From Nectonema munidae (lineage: Eukaryota; Nematomorpha; Nectonematoida; Nectonematidae), in contig JAUIRK010000188.1 of the NCBI GenBank assembly GCA_030549495.1, forward strand, positions 111,069-175,068: 64,000 nucleotides of DNA. Reading direction: 5' to 3'. Every line of letters begins with the position of its first letter. Position 1 is the first letter of the stretch. The notes beneath the pieces are model-generated. The model made no database searches and was not told where the DNA came from. It saw only the letters and a list, made by a program, of their open reading frames with translations. Shown here in pieces: positions 51,011 to 63,600 of this stretch. The translations under genes were made by a program, and so were the position numbers.

Positions 51011-54000
51011 AACACAGGCAGGCACAAACAGGGTTGACTTAAACACAGGCAGGCGAAAAAAGTTAGCACTTTAACACAGGCAAGCACCAACAGGGGGCAT
51101 TTAAAAACAAGCAGGCATAAACAGGAGGCACTATAACACAGGCAGACACAAACAAGGAGCACTCAAACACAGGCAGGCTCAAAAAGGGGCATTCTAACGC
51201 AGGCACAAACACGGAGGACTTAAAAATAGGCTGGCACAAACAAGGAACACTAAAACACATGCAAGCTCAAACAGGGAACACTTAAACAGATTCAGCACAA
51301 AAGGGAACATTTTAACACAAGCAAGCACCAACAGAGGGCACTCAAACACACGAAGCACATACAGGCAAAAACAGGGAGCACTCAAACAAAGGCAGGAACA
51401 AACGACGAGCACTCAATCAACAGGGAGGACCCAAACACGGTCAGGCACAAACAAGGGGCACTTAATGACAGGTAGAACTTAAACAGTAAGCAAGAAGAAA
51501 CAGGGACCACTTAAACACAGGCAGGCACTCAAATAGGAAGAACCCAACATACGCAAGCACAAACAAGGTAGAATTAAACACAGGCAGGCACAAACAGCTA
51601 GCACTTAGACATAGGCAGGTGCAAACAGGTAACACTCAAACGCAGGAGGTTACAAACAGAGAGCACTCAAACACAGGCATTAACAAACAACGAGCACTAA
51701 ATCAACAGGGAGCATCCAAACACAGTCAGACACAAGCAACGAGGGCAAGGAGAAAAGGGAGCACTTAAACACAGGCAGGCACTCAAACACAGCGAGCACC
51801 CGACACAGGCAGGCACAAACAAAGTGGACTTAACGACATGCAAGCACTTAAACAGATTTAAGCACAAAAAGAGAACACTTAAACACAGGCAAGTACCAAC
51901 AGAGGGCACTCAAACACACACAGGCAAAATAGGGAGCACTCAAACACAGGCAAAATAGGGAGCACTCAAACACAGGCAGGAACAAACAACGAGCACTCTA
52001 TTAACAGGGAGCACTCAAATACAGGCAGGCACAAACAAGGAGCACTTCACAGGTAGGACTTAAACAATAGTCAAGCAGAAACAAGAAGCACTTAAACACA
52101 GGCAGGCATTCAAACAGGGAGAACCCAACACACGCAGGCACAAACAGGGCTGACTAAAACACAGGGAGCACTTAAACAGAGACAGGCACAAAAAGGGAGC
52201 ACTTTAACACAGGCAAACACCAACAGGGGGCATTCAAACACAAGCAGGCATAAACAGGAGGCACTCAAACATGGGGCACTATAACACAGGCAGACACAAA
52301 CAAGGAGCATTCAAACACAGGCAGGCTCAAAAAGGGAGCACTCAAACAGAGCGAGCACCCGACACAGGCAGGCACAAACAGGGTGGACTTAACCACATGT
52401 AAGCACTTAAACAGATTTAGGCACAAAAAGTGAACACTTAAACACAGGCAAGTACCAACAAAGGGCACTCAAACACACACAGGCAACATAGGGAGCACTC
52501 AAACACAGGCAAAATAGGGAGCACTCAAACACAGGCAGGAACAAACAACGAGCACTCTATTAACAGGGAGCACTCAAATACACGCAGGCACAAACAAGGA
52601 GCACTTAAACACAGGTAGGACTTAAACAATAGTCAAGCAGAAACAAGGAGCACTTAAACACAGGCAGGCACTCAAACAGGGAGAACCCAACACACGCAGG
52701 CACAAACAGGGTTGACTTAAACACAGGCAGGCACAAACAGGGAGCACTTAAACAGAGACAGGCACAAAAAGGGAGCACTTTAACACAGGCAAGCACCAAC
52801 AGAGGGCACTCAAACACAGGAAGGCACAAACAGGAAGCACATACAGGCAAAAACAGGGAGGACTCAAACACAGGCAGGAACAAATGACGAGCACTCAATC
52901 AAAAGGAACACCCAAACATGATCAGGCACAAACAAGGAGCACTTAAACACAGGTAGGACTTAAAAATAAGCAAGCAGAAACAGGGGGCACTTAAACACAA
53001 GCAAGCACTTAAACACAGTCAAGCTCAAACAGGCAGAACCCAACATATGCAAGCACAAATAATGTGGAATTAAACACAGGCAGGCAAAAACAGCGAGCAC
53101 TTAAACACATGCAGGCGCAAATAGGTAACACTCAAACGCAGGCAGTTACAAACAGAGAACACTCAAACACAGGCATTAACAAACAACGAGCACTAAATCA
53201 ACAGGCAGCATCCAAACACAGTCAGACACAAACAACGAGGGCAAGGAGAAAAGGGAGCACTTAAACACAGCCAGGCACTCAAACACAGGGAGCACCCGGC
53301 ACAGGCAGGCACAAACAAGGAGCACTTAAACACAGGTAGGACTTAAACAATAGTCAAACAGAAACAAAGAGCACTTAAACACAGGCAGGCATTCAAACAG
53401 GGGAACCCAACACACGCAGGCACAAATAGGGTTGACATAAACACATTCAGGCACAAACAGGGAGCACTTAAACCAAAACAGGCACAAAAAGGGAGTACTT
53501 TAACACAGGCAAACACAATCAGGCATAAACAGGAGGCACTCAAACATGGGGCACTATAACACAGGCAAACACAAACACGGAGCAATCAAACGCAGGCAGG
53601 TTCAAACAAAGGCTCAATCAGGGAAAACCCAACACACGCAGGTACAAACAGGGTGGACTTAAAAACAGGCAGGCACAAACAGGGAGCACTTAAACAGATT
53701 CAGGCCCAAAAAGAAAGTACTTTAACACAGGCAAGCACCAACTAGGGGCATTCAAACACAGGAAGGCACAAGCAGGCAAAAACAAGATGGACTCAAACAT
53801 GGGACACTATAACACAGGCAGATACAAATAAGGAGCACTCAAACACAGGCAGGTTCAAACAGGGAGCACTCAAACACAGGCAGGCACAAACAGGGTTGAC
53901 TTAAACAAAGGCAGGCGCAAAAAGGGAACACTTTAACACAGGCAAACACCAACATTGGGCATTCAAAAACAAGCAGGCATAAACAGGAGGCACTCAAACA

Positions 54001-57000
54001 TGGGGCCCTATAACACAGGCAGACACAAACAAGGAGCACTCAAACACAGGCAGGCACAAACAGGGAGCACTCAAACACAGGCAGGCACAAACAGGGAGGA
54101 CTTAAACAAAGGCTGGCACAAACAGGGAACACTTAAACACATGCAAGCTCAAACAGGGAGCACTTAAACAGATTCAGACACAAAAAGGGAGCAATTTAAC
54201 ACAGGCAAGCACCAACAGAGGGCACTCAAACACAGGAAGGCACAAACAGGAAGCACATACAGGCAAAAACAGGGAGCACTCAAACACAGGCAGGAACAAA
54301 TGACGAGCACTCAATCAACAGGAAGCACCCAAACACGATCAGGCACAAACAAGGAGCAGTTAAACACAGGTCGGATTTAAACAATAAGCAAGCAGAAACA
54401 GGGAGCACTTAAACACAGGCAGGCACTCAAACACAGTCAAGCTCAAACAGGGAGAACCCAACATATGCAAGCACAAATAAGGTGGATTTATACACAGGCA
54501 GGCATAAACAGCGAGCACTTAAACACATGCAGGCGCAAATAGGTAACAATCAAACGCAGTAAGTTACAAACAGAGAAAACTCAAACACAGGCATTAACAA
54601 ACAACGAGCACTCAATCAACAGGGAGCATCTAAACACAGTTAGACACAAACAACGAGGGCAAGGAGAAACAGGGAGCACCTAAACACAGGCAGGCACTCA
54701 AACAGGGAGAACCCAACACACGCAGGCACAAACAGGGTTGACTTAAACACAGGCAGGCACAAACAGGGAGCACTTAAACAGAGAAAGGCACAAGAAGGGA
54801 GCACTTTAACAGAGACAAACACCAACAGGGGGCATTCAAACACAAGCAGGCATAAACAGGAGGCACTCAAACATGGGGCACTATAACACAGGCAGACACA
54901 AATAAGGAGCACTCAAACACAGGCAGGTTCAAACAGGGAGCACTCAAACACAGGCAGGCTCAAACAGGGAGCACTCAAACACAGACAGGCGCAAACAGGG
55001 AGGATTTAAACACATGCAAGCACAAAAAGGTAGCACTTAAACAAATTCAGGCAGAAAAAGGGAGCACTTTTAAACAGGTAAACACCTACAGGGGCCACAC
55101 AAACACAGGAACGCACAAACACAGGAACGCACAAACACAGGCAGGCACAAACAGAACGCACTCAAACACAGCCAGGCACAAATATGGGGCACTCAAGCAC
55201 GGAAAGACACAAACAGGGAGCACTCAAACAACAGGAGGCACTCAAACAGAGGCAGGCACAAACATAGGGCACTATAACACAGGCAGACACAAACAAAGAG
55301 CACTCAAACACAGGAAGGCTCAAACATGGAGCACTCAAACACAGCCAGGCACAAACAGGGTTGACTTAAACAAAGGCAGGCGCAAAAAGGGAACACTTTA
55401 ACACAGGCAAACACCAACATTGGGCATTCAAAAACAAGCAGGCATAAACAGGAGGCACTCAAACATGGGGCCCTATAACACAGGCAGACACAAACAAGGA
55501 GCACTCAAACACAGGCAGGCACAAACAGGGAGCACTCAAACACAGGCAGGCACAAACAGGGAGGACTTAAACACAGGCTGGCACAAACAGGGAACACTTA
55601 AACACATACAAGCACAAACAGGGAGCACTTAAACAGATTCAGAAACAAAAAGGGAGCAATTTAACACAGGCAAGCACAAACAGAGGAAACTCAAACACAG
55701 GAAGGCACAAACAGGAAGCACATACAGGCAAAAACAGGGAGCACTCAAACACAGGCAGGAACAAATGACGAGCACTCAATCAACAGGAAGCACCCAAACA
55801 CGATCAGGCACAAACAAGGAGCAGTTAAACACAGGTCGGATTTAAACAATAAGCAAGCAGAAACAGGGAGCACTTAAACACAGGCAGGCACTCAAACACA
55901 GTCAAGCTCAAACAGGGAGAACCCAACATATGCAAGCACAAATAAGGTGGATTTATACACAGGCAGGCACAAACAGCGAGCACTTAAACACATGCAGGCG
56001 CAAATAGGTAACAATCAAACGCAGTAAGTTACAAACAGAGAAAACTCAAACACAGGCATTAACAAACAACGAGCACTCAATCAACAGGGAGCATCTAAAC
56101 ACAGTTAGACACAAACAACGAGGGCAAGGAGAAACAGGGAGCACCTAAACACAGGCAGGCACTCAAACAGGGAGAACCCAACACACGCAGGCACAAACAG
56201 GGTTGACTTAAACACAGGCAGGCACAAACAGGGAGCACTTAAACAGAGAAAGGCACAAGAAGTGAGCACTTTAACAGAGGCAAACACCAACAGGGGGTAT
56301 TCAAACACAAGCAGGCATAAACAGGAGGCACTCAAACATGGGGCACTATAACACAGGCAGACACAAACAAGGAGCATTCAAACACAGGCAGGCTGAAAAA
56401 GGGAGCACTCAAACAGAGCGAGCACCCGACACAGGCAGGCACAAACAGGGTGGACTTAACCACATGCAAGCACTTAAACAGATTTAGGCACAAAAAGGGA
56501 ACACTTAAACACAGGCAAGTACCAACAGAGGGCAATCAAACACACACAGGCAAAATAGGGAGCACTCAAACACAGGCAAAATAGGGAACACTCAAACACA
56601 TGCAGGAACAAACAACGAGCACTCTATCAACAAGGAGCACCCAAACACAGGCAGGCACAAACAAGTAGCACTTAAACACAGGTAGGACTTAAATAATAGT
56701 CAAGCAGAAACAAGGAGCACTTAAACACAGGCATGCACTCAAACAGGGGAACCCAACACACGCAGGCACTCAAACAGGGGAACCCAACACACGCAGGCAC
56801 AAATAGGGTTGACTTAAACACATTCAGGCACAAATAGGGAGCACTTAAACAGAGACAGGCACAAAAAGGGAGCACTTTAACACAGGCATAAACAGGAGGC
56901 ACTCAAACATGGGGCACTATAACACAGGCAAACACAAACACGGAGCACTCAAACACAGGCAGGTTCAAACAAGGCCTCAAACAGCTAAAACCCAACACAC

Positions 57001-57631
57001 GCAGGTACAAACAGGGTGGACTTAAATACAGGCAGGCACAAACAGGGAGCACTTAAACAGATTCAGGCTCAAAAAGAGAGTACTTTAACACAGACAAGCA
57101 CCAACAAGAGGCATTCAAACACAGAAAGGCACAAGCAGGCAAAAACAAGAGGGACTGAAACATGGGACACTATAACACAGGCAGACACAAATAAGGAGCA
57201 CTCAAACACAGGCAGGTTCAAACAGGGAGCACTCAAACACAGGCAGGCACAAACAGGGAACACTAAAACACAGGCAGGCGCAAACAGGGAGGATTTAAAC
57301 ACAGGCAGGCACAAACAGGGAAAACTTAAACACATGCAAGCACAAACAGGTAGCACTTAAACAAATTCAGGCAGAAAAAGGGAGCACTTTAAAACAGGTA
57401 AACACCTACAGGGGCCACACAAACACAGGAACGCACAAACACAGGCAGGCACAAACAGAACGCACTCAAACACAGGCAGGCGGCACTCAAGCACGGACAA
57501 CCACAAACAGGGAGCACTCAAACAACAGGAGGCACTCAAACAGAGGCAAGCACAAACATAGGGCACTATAACACAGGCAGACACAAAAAAGGAGCACTCA
57601 AACACAGAAAGGCTCAAACAGGGAGCACTCA
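51011..57631 (+). repeat. Super-repeat copy 4 (6,621 bp; two P, two G, shortened E-L-G link)
   Basis: Contains P at 51909 and 52468, E at 53064, L at 53585, G at 53955 and 55420, P at 56535 and D at 57016. E-to-L is 521 bp instead of 711 and L-to-G is 370 instead of 761. These internal deletions cancel most of the extra P block and make its length match copy 1 by coincidence. Confidence 0.8.
53955..56390 (+). repeat. G-block run: one full (1,465 bp) and one partial copy
   Basis: Markers at 53955 and 55420. The second copy exits into a P block near 56370. Confidence 0.85.
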
Positions 57632-60600
57632 AACACAGGCAGGCACAAACAGGGTTGACTTAAACACAGGCAGGCGAAAAAAGTTAGCACTTTAACACAG
57701 GCAAGCACCAACAGGGGGCATTCAAAAACAAGCAGGCATAAACAGGAGGCACTATAACACAGGCAGACACAAACAAGGAGCACTCAAACACAGGCAGGCT
57801 CAAAAAGGGGCACTCAAACGCAGGCACAAACACGGAGGACTTAAAAACAGGCTGGCACAAACAAGGAACACTAAAACACATGCAAGCTCAAACAGGGAAC
57901 ACTTAAACAGATTCAGCACAAAAGGGAACATTTTAACACAAGCAAGCACCAACAGAGGGCACTCAAACACACGAAGCACATACAGGCAAAAACAGGGAGC
58001 ACTCAAACAAAGGCAGGAACAAACGACGAGCACTCAATCAACAGGGAGGACCCAAACACGGTCAGGCACAAACAAGGGGCACTTAATGACAGGTAGAACT
58101 TAAACAGTAAGCAAGAAGAAACAGGGACCACTTAAACACAGGCAGGCACTCAAATAGGAAGAACCCAACATACGCAAGCACAAACAAGGTAGAATTAAAC
58201 ACAGGCAGGCACAAACAGCTAGCACTTAGACATAGGCAGGTGCAAACAGGTAACACTCAAACGCAGGAGGTTACAAACAGAGAGCACTCAAACACAGGCA
58301 TTAACAAACAACGAGCACTAAATCAACAGGGAGCATCCAAACACAGTCAGACACAAGCAACGAGGGCAAGGAGAAAAGGGAGCACTTAAACACAGGCAGG
58401 CACTCAAACACAGCGAGCACCCGACACAGGCAGGCACAAACAAAGTGGACTTAACCACATGCAAGCACTTAAACAGATTTAAGCACAAAAAGGGAACACT
58501 TAAACACAGGCAAGTACCAACAGAGGGCACTCAAACACACACAGGCAAAATAGGGAGCACTCAAACACAGGCAAAATAGGGAGCACTCAAACACAGGCAG
58601 GAACAAACAACGAGCACTCTATAAACAGGGAGCACTCAAATACAGGCAGGCACAAACAAGGAGCACTTCACAGGTAGGACTTAAACAATAGTCAAGCAGA
58701 AACAAGGAGCACTTAAACACAGGCAGGCATTCAAACAGGGAGAACCCAACACACGCAGGCACAAACAGGGCTGACTTAAACACAGGGAGCACTTAAACAG
58801 AGACAGGCACAAAAAGGGAGCACTTTAACACAGGCAAACACCAACAGGGGGCATTCAAACACAAGCAGGCATAAACAGGAGGCACTCAAACATGGGGCAC
58901 TATAACACAGGCAGACACAAACAAGGAGCATTCAAACACAGGCAGGCTCAAAAAGGGAGCACTCAAACAGAGCGAGCACCCGACACAGGCAGGCACAAAC
59001 AGGGTGGACTTAACCACATGTAAGCACTTAAACAGATTTAGGCACAAAAAGTGAACACTTAAACACAGGCAAGTACCAACAAAGGGCACTCAAACACACA
59101 CAGGCAACATAGGGAGCACTCAAACACAGGCAAAATAGGGAGCACTCAAACACAGGCAGGAACAAACAACGAGCACTCTATTAACAGGGAGCACTCAAAT
59201 ACAGGCAGGCACAAACAAGGAGCACTTAAACACAGGTAGGACTTAAACAATAGTCAAGCAGAAACAAGGAGCACTTAAACACAGGCAGGCACTCAAACAG
59301 GGAGAACCCAACACACGCAGGCACAAACAGGGCTGACTTAAACACAGGGAGCACTTAAACAGAGACAGGCACAAAAAGGGAGCACTTTAACACAGGCAAA
59401 CACCAACAGAGGGCACTCAAACACAGGAAGGCACAAACAGGAAGCACATACAGGCAAAAACAGGGAGGACTCAAACACAGGCAGGAACAAATTACGAGCA
59501 CTCAATCAAAAGGAACACCCAAACATGATCAGGCACAAACAAGGAGCACTTAAACACAGGTAGGACTTAAACAATAAGCAAGCAGAAACAGGGGGCACTT
59601 AAACACAAGCAAGCACTTAAACACAGTCAAGCTCAAACAGGCAGAACCCAACATATGCAAGCACAAATAATGTGGAATTAAACACAGGCAGGCAAAAACA
59701 GCGAGCACTTAAACACATGCAGGCGCAAATAGGTAACACTCAAACGCAGGCAGTTACAAACAGAGAACACTCAAACACAGGCATTAACAAACAACGAGCA
59801 CTAAATCAACAGGCAGCATCCAAACACAGTCACCCGGGAGGGAAAGGAGACTAAACACAGCCAACAACCAGGAGCACCCGCACAGGCAGGCACAAACAGG
59901 GTGGACTTAACCACATGCAAGCACTTAAAATTTAACAAAAAGGGAACACTTAAACACAGGAAGTACCAACAGAGGGCCCCAACACACACAGCCAAGGCAC
60001 TCAAACACAGGAAAACGAGCACCTACAGCACAGGCAGGCACAAACAAGGAGCACTTAAACACAGGTAGGACTTAAACAATAGTCAAACAGAAACAAAGAG
60101 CACTTAAACACAGGCAGGCATTCAAACAGGGGAACCCAACACACGCAGGCACAAATAGGGTTGACATAAACACATTCAGGCACAAACAGGGAGCACTTAA
60201 ACCAAAACAGGCACAAAAAGGGAGCACTTTAACACAGGCAAACACAATCAGGCATAAACAGGAGGCACTCAAACATGGGGCACTATAACACAGGCAAACA
60301 CAAACACGGAGCAATCAAACGCAGGCAGGTTCAAACAAAGGCTCAAACAGGGAAAACCCAACACACGCAGGTACAAACAGGGTGGACTTAAAAACAGGCA
60401 GGCACAAACAGGGAGCACTTAAACAGATTCAGGCTCAAAAAGAAAGTACTTTAACACAGGCAAGCACCAACTAGGGGCATTCAAACACAGGAAGGCACAA
60501 GCAGGCAAAAACAAGATGGACTCAAACATGGGACACTATAACACAGGCAGATACAAATAAGGAGCACTCAAACACAGGCAGGTTCAAACAGGGAGCACTC

Positions 60601-63600
60601 AAACACAGGCAGGCACAAACAGGGTTGACTTAAACAAAGGCAGGCGCAAAAAGGGAACACTTTAACACAGGCAAACACCAACAGGGGGCATTCAAACACA
60701 GGAAGGCATAAACAGGAGGCACTCAAACATGGGGCCCTATAACACAGGCAGACACAAACAAGGAGCACTCAAACACAGGCAGGCACAAACAGGGAGCACT
60801 CAAACACAGGCAGGCACAAACAGGGAGGACTTAAACAAAGGCTGGCACAAACAGGGAACACTTAAACACATGCAAGCTCAAACAGGGAGCACTTAAACAG
60901 ATTCAGACACAAAAAGGGAGCAATTTAACACAGGCAAGCACCAACAGAGGGCACTCAAACACAGGAAGGCACAAACAGGAAGCACATACAGGCAAAAACA
61001 GGGAGCACTCAAACACAGGCAGGAACAAATGACGAGCACTCAATCAACAGGAAGCACCCAAACACGATCAGGCACAAACAAGGAGCAGTTAAACACAGGT
61101 CGGATTTAAACAATAAGCAAGCAGAAACAGGGAGCACTTAAACACAGGCAGGCACTCAAACACAGTCAAGCTCAAACAGGGAGAACCCAACATATGCAAG
61201 CACAAATAAGGTGGATTTATACACAGGCAGGCATAAACAGCGAGCACTTAAACACATGCAGGCGCAAATAGGTAACAATCAAACGCAGTAAGTTACAAAC
61301 AGAGAAAACTCAAACACAGGCATTAACAAACAACGAGCACTCAATCAACAGGGAGCATCTAAACACAGTTAGACACAAACAACGAGGGCACGGAGAAACA
61401 GGGAGCACCTAAACACAGGCAGGCACTCAAACAGGGAGAACCCAACACACGCAGGCACAAACAGGGTTGACTTAAACACAGGCAGGCACAAACAGGGAGC
61501 ACTTAAACAGAGAAAGGCACAAGAAGGGCGCACTTAAACAGAGGCAAACACCAACAGGGGGCATTCAAACACAAGCAGGCATAAACAGGAGGCACTCAAA
61601 CATGGGGCACTATAACACAGGCAGATACAAATAAGGAGCACTCAAACACAGGCAGGTTCAAACAGGGAGCACTCAAACACAGGTAGGCTCAAACAGGGAG
61701 CACTCAAACACAGGCAGGCGCAAACAGGGAGGATTTAAACACATGCAAGCACAAACAGGTAGCACTTAAACAAATTCAGGCAGAAAAAGGGAGCACTTTT
61801 AAACAGGTAAACACCTACATGGGCCACACAAACACAGGAACGCACAAAAACAGGAACGCACAAACACAGGCAGGCACAAACAGAACGCACTCAAACACAG
61901 GCAGGCACAAATATGGGGCACTCAAGCGCGGAAAGACACAAACAGGGAGCACTCAAACAACAGGAGGCACTCAAACAGAGGCAGGCACAAACATAGGGCA
62001 CTATAACACAGGCAGACACAAACAAAAAGCACTCAAACACAGGAAGGCTCAAACATGGAGCACTCAAACACAGCCAGGTACAAACAGGGTTGACTTAAAC
62101 AAAGGCAGGCGCAAAAAGGGAACACTTTAACACAGGCAAACACCAACATTGGGCATTCAAAAACAAGCAGGCATAAACAGGAGGCACTCAAACATGGGGC
62201 CCTATAACACAGGCAGACACAAACAAGGAGCACTCAAACACAGGCAGGCACAAACAGGGAGCACTCAAACACAGGCAGGCACAAACAGGGAGGACTTAAA
62301 CACAGGCTGGCACAAACAGGGAACACTTAAACACATGCAAGCTCAAACAGGGAGCACTTAAACAGATTCAGACACAAAAAGGGAGCAATTTAACACAGGC
62401 AAGCACCAACAGAGGGCACTCAAACACAGGAAGGCACAAACAGGAAGCACATACAGGCAAAAACAGGGAGCACTCAAACACAGGCAGGAACAAATGACGA
62501 GCACTCAATCAACAGGAAGCACCCAAACACGATCAGGCACAAACAAGGAGCAGTTAAACACAGGTCGGATTTAAACAATAAGCAAGCAGAAACAGGGAGC
62601 ACTTAAACACAGGCAGGCACTCAAACACAGTCAAGCTCAAACAGGGAGAACCCAACATATGCAAGCACAAATAAGGTGGAATTAAACACAGGCAGGCACA
62701 AACAGCGAGCACTTAAACACATGCAGGCGCAAATAGGTAACACTCAAACGCAGGCAGTTACAAACAGAGAACACTCAAACACAGGCATTAACAAACAACG
62801 AGCACTAAATCAACAGGCAGCATCCAAACACAGTCAGACACAAACAACGAGGGCAAGGAGAAAAGGGAGCACTTAAACACAGCCAGGCACTCAAACACAG
62901 GGAGCACCCGGCACAGGCAGGCACAAACAGGGTGGACTTAACCACATGCAAGCACTTAAACAGATTTAAGCACAAAAAGGGAACACTTAAACACAGGTAA
63001 GTACCAACAGAGGGCCCTCAAACACACACAGGCAAAATAGGGAGCACTCAAACACAGGCAGGAACAAACAACGAGCACTCTATCAAAAGGGAGCACTCAA
63101 ACACAGGCAGGCACAAACAAGGAGCACTTAAACACAGGTAGGACTTAAACAATAGTCAAACAGAAACAAAGAGCACTTAAACACAGGCAGGCATTCAAAC
63201 AGGGGAACCCAACACACGCAGGCACAAATAGGGTTGACTTAAACACATTCAGGCACAAACAGGGAGCACTTAAACCAAAACAGGCACAAAAAGGGAGCAC
63301 TTTAACACAGGCAAACACAATCAGGCATAAACAGGAGGCACTCAAACATGGGGCACTATAACACAGGCAAACACAAACACGGAGCAATCAAACGCAGGCA
63401 GGTTCAAACAAAGGCTCAAACAGGGAAAACCCAACACACGCAGGTACACACAGGGTGGACTTAAACACAGGCAGGCACAAACAGGGAGCACTTAAACAGA
63501 TTCAGGCTCAAAAAGAAAGTACTTTAACACAGGCAAGCACCAACTAGGGGCATTCAAACAGAAAGGCACAAGCAGGCAAAAACAAGATGGACTCAAACAT

